In this document: positions 45,245 to 57,800 of the stretch, in pieces
Position numbering within the stretch: position 1 is the stretch's first letter
How the letters are laid out: each line of letters opens with the position of its first letter
NCBI GenBank assembly: GCA_004794785.1
Contig: SJOL01006991.1
Location: 25,814-89,813 of the forward strand
DNA: 64,000 nucleotides
Direction: 5' to 3'
Source of the DNA: Opisthorchis felineus
Taxonomy: Eukaryota; Platyhelminthes; Trematoda; Opisthorchiida; Opisthorchiidae
Program-made: the position numbers and the translations under genes
Notes under the pieces: model-generated
Told to the model about the DNA's origin: nothing
The model's database searches: none
What the model saw: the letters and a program-made list of their open reading frames with translations, nothing else

Positions 45245-48200
45245 AAAGCACTTTAAATCTGTAGGTGTAATTTGTCCCGTCAGGAAATATATTGGAATAT
45301 CCCAACTATCGTACAATACATTCCGTTAAAGAACGTCACCATGGAGAGGACCAGCAGAACTTATTTAAGTCTCCCGTGCAACCAGATTGATAAGCAAATG
45401 TGTGTATTCGTTGAACTTCATGAAGTTTGGGTTCAATTAGAACGGTCTACAGAAAACACTTTTGGGATGAACAGTGTTTCTTGTCATATTTGATGGGATT
45501 GCAAAAAATTAAGATTAAGAATCGCTTTCTCACTGATGAACCTCTAGCCGGAGTTGCTCGCACGAGAATGGGATCACTACAATCACTGCATGTTCCAGTC
45601 CACAGTGAGAGGAAACATCACTCCCTTCCGTACAGATAATGGCGTAAAGCTTGCAGCTGTCAATCAGTTTGATCAGATGTTCAGTTACGCTAACAGCATG
45701 TTAATCGCATTTGAGTAAGTAATTCAACAAATTGAGGTTTTCGAGGCTCCCTGTCACTTTGCTATTTCCACGTCACGAAATAATCGAATTGATAGCCTAC
45801 CATCTCACGCCCATCTAACGATTCCTTAAACGACAAACTCAACTTTCGCCTAGCTTCAGTCTATGGGCCCTCAACACCTTGCATCATTGCAACTGCCGTT
45901 TCTTCAGCTCTCTGTGGACGAACAGGTGAATTTAATTTAAACGTTCTAACCGAACACAGCCTAATCTTTGAGTGTTAGATTACTATTCACATGTGGTATT
46001 CACAGTCAAACGTTTATGCAAAAAAATCATAAATGAATCCCATATGACTACTGCGGTGATACTGATGGCTACATCTGGTAAAAACTAACTAACTAACCGC
46101 GGACCGAATTTTATCAGGTAAAATGGCTACGGAGTTCAACACTGGGTTTTCAAAACTAAGAAAGTCTACTGATTGTGAAACGTCACCGGCTTTGCTGGTA
46201 CATTTTCTCCTGATTTCATGAGATAGTGCGATTGAGGTTACTCTGGGAATAGACACTGTTGAACGGACCCCCAATTGAAGAGATTGAATCTGTATCTTTG
46301 TGTCAGTTGCAGCAAGAGCCTTGCGAAATATTTATTTAGATGTGCTCCAAAATTATAACTGCAAGGCTTTGCCACTATTAAAAGATTTTTCCAAATGAAT
46401 CCAAGTAACCGAATCGAAAAGAGGGTAGTGAAACATCCCTGAACAGGTCTTCACATCAAAGTGGTGTAATAAATAGCATGTAGTAGCGAAGTACTGCAAA
46501 TCTCTCCTAAAGATCTATCTGAAATTTTGTCAGACCTGCCAGTCAACGTGCGTGATCATGTTGTTTTTGTCTGAGTTGTTGTTTTGAATCTCTCAGTGAG
46601 TAGTACATACAATGTGATGCGTTGCATTGATTGACGTTAATAGACGCAAATAAGCTTGAGTAAAGTTGTATTCGACAGACGGAAGACAATTACCCAGAAC
46701 AATCTGTTGGTTACTCGAGATAAATGACTGACAAATACAATACAAAATGTTCGTCAAAAATACCTTTGCCATGGTTTCCGCCTGAAAGTACGTTGCTTGT
46801 TACCTTGCTTGCTAAGTGCCTCTTTTGATCTTCTAACTCCATTAGATAAGTGCTCTTTAATGGCGGTACTAAAGTGGCCCATCAGTGGGTCTTTCAGGTG
46901 TTCCAAACGATGGTTCCACCGTTAGCTGACCTGACCTACATTGGCCTGGTTTCGAATGACCAGCGGAAGCACACTAGGGACATACTTCGGTATGCTCAAA
47001 GGAACGCATTGTAAAAGTGCCCATCGTCCATTTGGGCGAGTATGTAGCTGCGCTTTGATGAAGGTAGTTCGTAAGATATCACAAGGCTATAATCTGTCAC
47101 CATCTTATTTCAAGACAAGTCACTGAAAGGATCTGCTTCGAAAATCAACTCAGTTAGCTGGTGATAATAACCTTGAAAGCATCGGGACTTTGATATTCTC
47201 AGGCCTGAACTATTTTTAACAGATTTGCCATGCTTCCAGCATGGGTAATGTGAACCATTCTGCTATGTTTTACCGTGGAGTATCTGTCCAAAACATTGTT
47301 GCAGTAAACAACAAGTTGTGTCTGAAAAGTCTGTGGGTGAAAGTATTAGGAAGTTGAGCGTGCATTTTACTGCATATTTGTACATCATTTTTTAAAGCGA
47401 TGGTTAATTGTTCCGCTTCACTTGACCAATTGCTCATGCAAATTATTTAACAAAGGTGCAACAGAACGTTTAGGTGACATGAAATTCACACTTCCATCCG
47501 AGCTATCCCAAACCACGTGTCACTTTAATCAACTTGCTTGAAAAGCAGAAAAGGCCAAAGATTAATGTCGCAAGTCATTTTGATCATGATACAATAAAGC
47601 GAAGTTCAAAGCCAAACCCCCAGACGCAGCCGGTCCTTAGCCGAACAAATCCTGCTGAGTCTGCACCGCCAAAACCTACTAATGGCGTCTGTCGAAGAGT
47701 TCTGTGAGCATAAACTTTTCCAGTATCGTTTGCTCAACTCGGTCTCCTTTCACCTATGTTAACGGAATAAAAGAAATAATGTTTAGTCTGGGATGGTACA
47801 CGAAGTGCACTGTAGTGATCTAAAGACCTGATATGTTGGGTAGGAATATCAGGGCAAACATCACAGGGAGGCAAACGTTCCTGCTGCACCATGTAAACCC
47901 ACGAAGCTTGGGATGATATCATTTGTCTGGGGTTGTCGATCATAGCAGGTATGCCGCGACAACTTCGTGTGGTAGATGATATCAGTCAGCCCGAAAGTAA
48001 ATCCATATGAAGCTGATGTGTGTTAGACGTCAAACTGACATAACATGACGGAAGGGTGGATAAAGTGAGGTCGTTTCAGCACAGAAAGCAAGCTTTAGTG
48101 AGGATACGTGGTACGTGAACATAAATTAAGTTCAACAAAACTGAAATGCTAAAACCCACAGATACAGCACAGGTAAAGATCAAGATGTATCTAGAAATTA

Positions 48201-50700
48201 CCTAGAAAATGATGAATTATGTTTAGCAATGGCTTTTCTTCTCGACCGTATAAAACTAGTTAGCATTTTGTTGGCTCACAAAATAGAAACAAAAATAGGT
48301 TTCTCTCCACTTAGTCACAATGGCATTTAGAAATTTATAGCTTATCAAGGGATTTTAGTGGTTATACGTGTTTTATTAAAAAATAAAAGGCATTTTAATG
48401 AACTTACAGTCAATAGTTCACTCCCCTTTGAACCGTGAAAATAAAGGGTCAAAATGATTTCAGGGAGCAGTTATTTTCACTTCCAGCCAGTGCTGTTAGT
48501 GATAACGCTTTAAAAACAACGGACAAACATATCATTTCACAGACCTGTACGACTGAATGTTAAATGCCTCCACTTTATGTGAATTCAAATCCAAAACTTT
48601 CTCCTCAGATCCAGACATCCCGATATTGTGTCAGTACGATGATTTCTTACTTACGGACATGTGGGTGCTTTATTTGCAAACTCGCTTTCACAGCTGATGT
48701 AGACCAGTACTCTGTCCTGTTTGTATCGTGTATGACTAGCGGCTTCAAATGTACCCTGATATACCTAGCAAGAGGTACAAATAGAAACCAGCACTTTTGA
48801 AAACTTTTGTAAGCGTTCATAATGTTGAGATCTTCCGACGTTTATACGTGAATTTTCAAGCGAAGACAAGATTCTGAATTGCTTAGTACGGATTCCCCCA
48901 TGTGTGACAAAGTCTACCAATGTTTAGACGCTGAGATACACAACGCATGTGTTTCATTTGCGTTACAAATCGTTCGTAGTAAACATGTTGCGAAAGCTGA
49001 AAGAAATTAGAATTGTTAGACCTCTAGAACAGCTCACGGTTAAAGTTTGCAGTTTGCGTTCAGACGAGGCACACCAAGAGCCATTCTTCAGCAACATCGA
49101 TTTAGTGCGTGTACTTTGCTGACTAACTCCAGAAATGACGTCTCAGTGAGAAGCCTTAGGACTTGCGGGGTCTTTTGCTACCCCCAGGCAGCATTGCCAT
49201 GAATCTAGTGAGCTGAAACTTTGGTATTTTCGGTTTTCTGTCTCGTTGGTCGTCTCTCTCGGTTGTCTGCACAGTGTTGCAATCGTCACACTAAAAAATA
49301 TTCATCACTTTGAAAAAGTGAAAAGAAGGCAAAGAGGATCCTAGTAAGCTCTGCTTGTTTCATTGGTCATACCGGCAATATGTCCTCCAGCCGCACCCCT
49401 CCCAAATGGCTAGATTCGTAAAATAGACTTGTATGTCTGTTAGCCTACTTTCGTCAATTAACGTCGATCCACGTTGTATAGACCCCCATGCGTACAAGAA
49501 TGATGTACCAACAAGGAGGCTAAAATGGCGGATTGCGATGCTGAGCCGCTTAGTGCTTCATCTATTAAGGTATCTGGAGGTCTCAATCCATGGATCCAAC
49601 CCACAGCATACTTCTGAAATCGCTGTCCGCAGTTGACCAGCTTAATTGACCATGAAAGCGTAATTATTAGCCACTCAGTTTAGCCTTAGCCAATGACTGC
49701 AACACGCTTTGTGCAAGCGGCCTGACAGGCTACTCCCTTTCGATTGCTCAGCACTATAATTGTGTCATATCGTCACTCTTTTTGACCCAGTGCTTTGCAA
49801 TTCACTACTTGTCTTTCGCTTTTGGTTCTTGCAAGAGCTCGTAAAGTGCGAGTTCGATGCTTATAGGTTTCTGCGCTCTTGGCAAGCCACTCAGTCGGTC
49901 AAAGCTAGTACAGGAAACGCATGAGTACACTGGGGATATTGGTGTTCTGACAAAAAACGAATGTCGTTTATAATGAAGAGATAAAAACAAGGAACCGGGA
50001 GTAAGGTGAGAGATTGTTTATGTTACGGGCAACAATCATGAAAGACGGGAGTAAAGTCAGAAAAAAATGGGTGTCCAGTTCAATTCTTGAGGTGTTCATA
50101 CAACTGAAACCAAAATTCTGATGAACCCGACACAACCTGAATCATGTAGGGAACTCAATGTAACAACCGTTATTGCATATCTGGCAAAGTTTTCTGCTGA
50201 CCGCTGGTATGAGTCAGTCAATAGCCACAGAATATAACTATACGCAATCTGGTCATACAGGAAGCAAAGGACTTCGCCGGCTTGCACAGTAAAAATTAAC
50301 GCTTGTAGACACAGCGATCATCCAGTGCTGCTGAATCCGGACCCCTTTCAGTGTAGTGATTTCGACAAGCACCACGTGAAACAGACAAGAATGGAGCTCT
50401 CTGCCATATAAAAACTGGCTACGGAAAGGCACAAATGAATTTCAGTCGTCTTCGTTCATAGAGATCAAGATGGTCATAAATTCAACTGAGGAACCGTTCA
50501 GATATCGGTGCAAGCAAGAACAAAGGAAAAAAGTGAACGTTGTGGATGCGTGATGCTTTAGTGAAAAAATAATAAAAAAAGCCCCCAAGGCATACTGAAA
50601 TCTACACGGAAAAATCCCAGAATGCAAAACTGCACAACAAACCGGATGAGACATGTACAGAGGAAGGAAGCAAACCACAAATTGGGGGATTAATCCACTT
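45245..50700. other. Unassigned stretch of 5.4 kb
   Basis: Short frames only; no domain, RNA gene or repeat partner was recognised. Confidence 0.3.
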
Positions 50701-50704
50701 ACGA

Positions 50705-51955
50705 AGGACTCATAACGGATGCCATATTTTTTGACTTCTCAAAGGCATTCGATGGAGTCCTACATGTCCCGCAGTTTAACAAACTCGAGTTTTACGGAAT
50801 TTAAGGGGAAATTTTTTGCTGGATTAAGGCGTTCTTGCCAGCCAGATCACTCCGAGTGAAAGTAGGCGCAACTTATTCTTCGTCGCCGGTCTCTATTGGA
50901 ATTCCTCAAGGCGTTTTTTGGGACCACTTCTGTTTCCGATCTACTTCAACAACCTTCCAGATGTTCTTTCAAGTCCATGTCTACTTTTGGCGGACGACTT
51001 GAAATCCTGGAATTCAAATGCCGCTGCCCTCCAAATGGATGTAAACGACGCAAAACAGTGGTCGTTGGACAAACGTCTTCCCCAAAATGACGAAAAGTGC
51101 GTCCATATGTCATTCGGAGGGGACTCAGCGAATGCCTTTGTAGTGCATAGTGAGAATAAACCAGAAGATATTACGAGGATAGATACTGAAAAGGATTTGG
51201 GTATCTGGCTCTCTTCAAACATGTCCTTCCCACTGCACCCTTAAAAGTCGGCTTAAAAGGCATTCGCCGTTCTACGGATGATTCGGCGCATCTTCTCCCA
51301 TAGCACTCGCATGGACTTCTAGACGCCCTATGGGGCCTACATCAGTCCTTCTTGAATACGCTAACCAAATTGTCCACTCAGGACGCAGTAAAGACGTGGC
51401 CCTCATTGAGAGTGTTCAACAAGCTGCTACGAAAATGTTTCCGGCCTCAAATCCGTAGACTATGAAACGCATCTCGCGGTGCTCGACCTCTTTCCACTGG
51501 AGTATCGTCGGCTCTGAGGAGACATGATACTTATTTATGCCCTGTTTGAACAAGGATTGGCCAAAAGGTTTTTCACCGTTGATCCAATTAACACACGGAG
51601 GGGACATGGTAAGAAGATTTCTAAGCTCAGAGCGCACGCTTTCATTAGGCAAAATTTTTTCTCGATTCGGGTAGTTGCCGCGTAGAATAACCTTCCTCCG
51701 ACGATTGTCCACGCAACACCCAGTACCCGGTTTAAAGCATTATTAGACGCTTCTGTACGTGAGTCCTCGCTCCGGCAAGCTTACTGCCCCGCGCTGAGAA
51801 ATTATAGAGCAGTGCTGCACCCTTTCTTGTGCCTCTCAGGTGAACGGCAGCCGCTGAACGACAAGAACAAAACTGATCCAGGAAACTTGGGCAAAAGCCT
51901 CGATCCTGCGTATCAATCCGTGAATCCATGAATCCATGAATCCATGAATCTAGAC
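50705..51955 (+). mobile_element. CR1-type LINE, 5'-truncated, with 8-bp tail repeats
   Basis: RT-domain half of a non-LTR element. Motif A: DAIFFDFSKAFDGV (about 50718-50759). Motif B: SIGIPQG at about 50894-50914, then a frameshift into [16 protein letters not shown]. Motif [11 protein letters not shown] (about 50977-51006), the catalytic Asp pair. Thumb: [20 protein letters not shown] and [10 protein letters not shown]. After more frame changes, [36 protein letters not shown] and [15 protein letters not shown] follow. It ends with four ATGAATCC-type 8-bp repeats near 51917-51950, a feature of CR1-clade 3' ends. Stops (for example after FYGI and before NNLPP) show it is dead. It is related to the 5.8 kb fragment. 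Confidence 0.8.
51917..51950 (+). repeat. Short 8-bp tandem repeats at the CR1-type 3' end
   Basis: GTGAATCC, ATGAATCC, ATGAATCC, ATGAATCT in tandem, then AGACACC. Octamer tails mark the 3' terminus of CR1-clade LINEs, so this marks the end of the element. Confidence 0.7.
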
Positions 51956-52099
51956 ACCGAATAAACAAACCGGAAACAAATGCAACAAATTCGCCAATGA
52001 AACTCAATCAAATCACCAGTTAAAAAAAGTGAGACTAGTCAGTTCAACTCAGAAAGAGCAGACTGGTTCGAATTGGAAACGGACCAATCAGTCCGAAGA

Positions 52100-52495
52100 G
52101 AAACTAAGAAAACAAGAACTCGGGATAACGACGAACCGAATACAAGGACCAATGATCATAACGCAACAAGAATCAGGAAAGGGTCAATTGGAATGCGGAT
52201 CCCAACTTCTGAAGAGAAGCTCCCCAAAAACCAATGGAATACAGAAATTACTTATCACAAGACAACGCAAATTGCGAAAGGGACAATAAGGTTACACGAA
52301 AGGTAAATACCTCAGCCAAACAATTGGAATAATTTTGCGTTCTCTTCGAAAGCTATATAAATCCACGTAGGCAAGGGAACTTATTCAGTCGAATGCGCAC
52401 TGCTGTGTAACCTCAACTAAGGATAATGTTTTTGGTAGCTAACTGCCTAGCTCGGCAAACAGACCAACGGCCGCCTGACCAACAAACAGCAAACC
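52100..52495 (+). repeat. Hammerhead-repeat family 3, decayed copy at 52.4 kb
   Basis: Shares ACACGAAAGGTAAATACC, TTCGAAAGCTATATAAATCC, GCGCACTG and the CTAGCTCGGCAAACAGACCA block with the 16.7 kb copy. The ribozyme core is lost: GCGCACTG is followed by CTGTGTAACCTC instead of ATGATGTC. TATATAA is kept at 52354-52360, in the same relation to the core as at 16670. The 5' limit is uncertain; similarity is clear from about 52290. Confidence 0.6.
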
Positions 52496-52499
52496 CAAA

Positions 52500-54640
52500 A
52501 GAGCTGCCAACATTTGGATCACATACCTTATTGTTAAATTCAGTTGTGGTATTTGTATCAGGGGACGCATCTTCCTCTTTGAATATCCTTTACGAAATCG
52601 AGTAAGATAATGAGTCTTTTCCGTTATCCTCCTAGCTAACATTATAGTTGTAAAACCGCTACTTCAGTAAATTGAATTAACATGTTTTGTATGGCATGCG
52701 TGTTTTACTTTTAACATCAATAGAACATAACTTTAAGACTGCCCAGAGTGTTCATCGATATTTTGAGTAGCTTTAAAAAATCTTATATTTTCCGACTTAT
52801 TCCAGACAGTTTGATTACCCTTACCAAGATAAAGGTTTTGTTTCTATTAATTCACTGTTAATTTCACGTAATCAAACAACAGGCAGACCAAAACGAAGGT
52901 AAATTTCAAATTTTAGGCAGTAATGTTGCACAGTTTTTATTTGTAAATTAGTGAACAGGACTCAGGGAAATACGTCAAAGCAAATGAAAGAAATCTGGGT
53001 GTAATGCTTTCATCAATCTGATCTACTGGTGACATGAGTTGTGAAATTATTCCCTATTCTGTAGTTAGGTTAGTTGTACAAGCTGTCCACCTATTTCGGG
53101 GAAGTAAGAGCACAATTTACTTCCGGGACACAAAAGAACTCTACAATCAATTTTTCACATCTGCTGGTCATAGTTCAACTTTTCGTTCAGAGGTGTTAAC
53201 CATCTAAAATGGACGCAGTGAAGTATTTAATGTCATGCTATTTCAGTAGTTTTGCCAGCCGAGTTTAGTGTGTACCACTTATCTCAAAAACATCTATTCA
53301 ACAGGCTGCTGCGTGCAACAAACATGTTAGCGTCAGTAAGCATAATGAGTCACAAATGATTCAGTATAATGTGGTCTCTGTTCTCGTGAAAAACCTTGAG
53401 GAAAATTGGATACCGTTTTTCAAAGTTGCATACCTACCATGTGATTAATTGCATGTGCATGAGTAATTTGTATAATTTACGTCCACATCACAATCATTTG
53501 CGTAGTTCTCCTTCCGTTCTGGAGCAATTACTCTGGTTAGTTCGCACCAGAGTTTAAAAGCCCTGAACTCCATTTTCAATCTTGTTATAGCTAGGTGGCA
53601 GTCTATATCCTCGGACACACCTGGATTCAAACCTCAAATCCAGCTGACGAAACCCTGTAAGAATGCAAGTTGAGTCCAGGGCCCACCCTCTTTGATGTGA
53701 ACAAACCAGACTAATTAAGCACGGGTATGATGAGGACGGCTCAAACGACACATGCGTGAGTGGTAATCGTACAGTTTCCGCAACTACATTTTACTAATTA
53801 AAAGTAGGCTTCTGTGGCACTACCTGACCGGGAATTCCTGACGGGCGAGTCAACCAGTGGAAACACCCAGAATAGTTACTCAGTTATCCTTTGGAGCGTC
53901 AGACAAATAGACCGATAAATTTTGAACAAATTCGCTGCACAGGCGTGAAAATTTATACGCGTTTGCCATAAGCTAGTAGGTTGCGTCTAACATTCCCCTA
54001 GTATTCCAGGTGACCCAGATGCTGCTGACCTCTATAAGGAGAAAAACTCTTATCTACAAATTTCCCGCTTTGATATAAACTAACTAGGATAAGCTAAGAC
54101 AATTAACAGAGACTGTCAAAACCAGTAAGGTGAGTGCAACGGTCCCTGTGCATCGTATCGTGGAGAACACCCTTTCCCCTATTAGGAGGATGCCCTACTG
54201 GGGAGCTACTTTGGGTTTTGGACCTTCCTTTTCGCTAAGTTTCGCAACTAGTAGTTAACAGGCCTGAGCTCAAAAAACATACTACTTGAGGACGTAGGGT
54301 TTTTGTTGATGTGCATTTATTGTAACTGATTGCATTTGTTTCCTGATATAAAATGAATGAATGAACTTTAAAAAAACCTCGTTTACAGGATCAGTAAAGT
54401 CTGGGCCCTAATTTACCCCTGTGTTAGTAAATAAGTTAAAATAAACAGTTAATATCACATCAAGTAAAAAAAAACAACGGAAAAATATAATTTAAACCGG
54501 TACGATCCTAATGAGTAGCAAAACTGGAAAATAGATTCCCAACGGTCCATTTCAGTCATCTGCACATGCTCTAAATGGTAACGTCCACTAAATATTCGAT
54601 GAAAAACACAATATTTAATAAAAAACTCTGTAGTTGTTTC
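52500..54640. other. Unassigned stretch
   Basis: A short ATGAATGA tail at 54352-54363 after a GC-richer block (54120-54260) may be the 3' end of an unrecognised LINE or SINE. Otherwise nothing supportable. Confidence 0.3.
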
Positions 54641-54654
54641 AGATATTTTGTGCG

Positions 54655-54860
54655 CAGATGGTGCATAAGGAAGGCGGAACTCTAGGATTATGCCCATCTG
54701 ATGAACCCCAAGTGGGGAAAGACCGGTGGTGACCTATCGAAAGCTCTTCGGTGACTCTATCATTAGCTAGCATGGTGTCAATGGGATATACTTCTGTATA
54801 GTGACCACCGTGCCAAGTGAAACATAAGGCTCTCTCAGCGCTGTGCATACGCAGTTCCAA
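54655..54860 (+). repeat. Hammerhead-repeat family 1, copy at 54.7 kb
   Basis: Collinear with the 20.4 kb element: ATAAGGAAGGCGGAACTC, the ribozyme region (54690-54735), CTATCGAAAGCTCTTCGG, then GTGCCAAGTGAAACATAAGG (about 54811-54830), which matches the segment after the first ribozyme at 20511-20530. It confirms that this segment follows the ribozyme in the unit. Confidence 0.65.
54691..54736 (+). ncRNA. Decayed hammerhead ribozyme, family 1 copy at 54.7 kb
   Basis: CTGATGA (54698-54704) is intact and stem II CCCC/GGGG around AAGT is strong. The GAAA region reads GGGGAAAGACCGGT. The cleavage-site base after ACCGGT is G instead of A, C or T, which does not cleave. Stem I (GCCCAT with GTGACC) has two mismatches. 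Predicted inactive. Confidence 0.6.
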
Positions 54861-54869
54861 CTCATGCAT

Positions 54870-57800
54870 TGTGGTCGGATGCGACCAGAGTAGACATGAA
54901 CGCTTAACTGTTGGCGCATCACTACGCTACTAAGGAGGGAGGGGAGAAGATGAGGTTTAAAATTATAATAGGTAAAATTAATGAGTAAAACCGACGCAAA
55001 AAAAGAACACGTTTTTACGGGGTGATAACGAACACAGCGATTGCAGAAGAATTTCGTGGATCTTTCCGACGCTCAGTTAACCAACATTTGGGTTTAGGAA
55101 CTTACATTTGCAGTTCTGTGCTCGTTGTTAAACATATTCCAACGATTTCCGTCACATATATGCACATAAGGTACGTATACAAACACCACAACATTACGGT
55201 TTTAAAGAAGACTTGCTTGTATACGAGAGGTGATGGTAATATACAACGATATTATTTGAGTTTCAGCGCTTGCACCATCGAGATCTTGCTTACAGTTGTG
55301 TATAAAATGTTCGTTTCACATTGCAGTTTGAAACAAACAGACTAGGACTTGGAACAGACTTGTAAATACTAGCATACCCTGCGTCTTTGATTCTGGCGAG
55401 AGGTGTTTCAAAAATCGGTTGTACGAAATTTTAATAAAGCGTCATTTTTCGTCTTTGTTTCTAAAAACTGTGATTTGGGATGGCACCTGCATCTAATTTT
55501 TAGGCGCCAAAATCTATCACCAAAATTGAATTGTACGATTCCATTCATGCAGTATTTTGGATGCAATCCGGATTCGACTGAATTACAACATTATATGAAC
55601 AACCAGTCCAGTCGATTAAATGTTTTTTACACGTCCTATTTCTAGTGTCCGTCGCGATGTCCATAGACACAAAACATTCACTTTTATTGGGACGACCGTC
55701 AAACATTACTAATTGTGTATGACTCGAGTCGCTGAATCCTGATCCCAACAAATCGATATGTAATCTGGGACGAAGCTTACGAGAACAAATTTCGACTAAG
55801 TTGAGAATTGTAATATTAAGACACTGTTTTCAGGACCAACTCCGCATCAATTCTGTCTCCGACATGACCATGTAATAAGAAAAGGCTATAAGGCAGTTTG
55901 TTTCAGTTATCACCACCGATAAACGGATTACACATTTAAGCATTGTTTTGGCACATGCTATCGCCTGAGTATCTTGATTAACAACATTCTGTTAGCTCGT
56001 TCTCGCATTCCCTTGAAGTTGTTGTTCAGCTAGTCATCTACTGACAAAAAGTTTTCTGAATAATACCGCAAGCCTTTGTTAACATTTATTGATTAGATGA
56101 AGAACTTATATCCAGTGAACGTAAATCGAATCGCATATCGTATGCCGGAGGCAATTTTGATAGCCAAGCAAAAGTGAATCGATCTGAAAACTAATGTGCC
56201 GTTGATCTTAACAGTCACTAGAAAATTGTTTAAAGAATTCGGAAACAGTTACTACAAAATAGACAGTAGCGTTCATTTATAATAAAAAGAGCAATTTACA
56301 ATGTTCTGGTGTATCTATTTAGACTTTGCTTTGCAGAACAAACAATTACGTAGTTTAAGTAAAGCGTTTAGATTTCCAGCTGTTTGGTCGTGGGGTTCTG
56401 GGAAAACAAGTTCAATAAATTTGACAGAGGTCAAAGGGACTGCTGTATGCTGCATTTTTCGTCCGTAATATCTTCACCAGTCCTGGTTTCTATCTGTTTT
56501 ACTCCATCAGATTTAGGTCTGTGCTCATGAAAGATAAGCAAATTCACAAAGTTCTACAAGTTTGACACGGTAAACAGCTCCCGCAACTGTACGAAAGCCG
56601 GTCACCGCTGCTGCCACAGAATTCAACCCATGGAAAAACGGTGATAATTTATGCAACGCCGTACCCTAACCCGTTTGGATAACATAATATAGTGCATACA
56701 TAATTCACGTCTGATTCCACGTTTTGGACTATTGGTGGACGGCTTTGCGTCATACATTTTAATGATATAGTCTTTAGAGTTTTCTCTATATTCTGAAAGT
56801 GTTTTATTGCAAAATATATGAGAAAGCAGTTCTTATGTGAGTAGTACTATTCAATCTAAATGGATAAATAAGTTTAATGGATTAAAACTCGCCGTTCACT
56901 CAGCTGGTGAGGAAACAATTTTCTGTGGGACAGCAGGAGTGAACAGATGCATCCACAAAACCATTGTTTGGTTCCGATTTGTGGCGCTTTGCGGACAACC
57001 CGTTTTGCATATTGCGGCTGTTATTGCGAGTTTAATGTTTCTACCCAACTGGCCGGTCTTAATTAGCCCACATTTCACTAGTTTCAGGCTTACTGGCTTT
57101 CTAACTTGTGCAAACTGGTCACCTTTAAGATAGCTTTGTTTCAAGATCATTGAAAATATTCCTAATCCACTTATCACATCTATACCATGGGGAACAAAGG
57201 TTATACCGAAAAACAGAGTTATACACTCTTGATGGGTATGAAAACAGTTTGTTTGAGGTAGACAACTGTCATATGGATCTCAGTGAGGTTCGAATGAGTA
57301 AAAATGGTGACTATTCTGAATAGTGTGGTAAAATTATCATAGAAGGTTCAAGTAAGGTCCCCCACTTTTCTCGGTTTTCAGCTTCCGTTCTACTTGGAAC
57401 CCATGAAGTTCCAGCATTTGTGGGATTTTTCATGCCCTACTGAGTGTGGAACAGTGTTTTGGCGTACACTGAGCTAGATTTTGCTGGACTACTACATTCA
57501 GGTTTTCTGAACCAAATAAAGTTGCTATTTTCCATTAATTTTCAGCAATGAAAAACCTGTTTCAGCTATAGCAACTCCCATCAGGATGTTCCAGTCTAGA
57601 TTGGGGTAACCCTAAAAGTTTGGGTTGGGAGAGTTAATCATACTTATACTATCAAGACCTTGCGGATGGGGTAGTTTTTATGTTGAAATTGCATCCTCTA
57701 GGTCTTTTGTTTGAAAGCCTTTGAGGCGATTGTGAAAATAACCACATCATTACCAAACTAGTTGAATTCGACTAGACTGTGTCGCTCAAATTTCTTTTGA

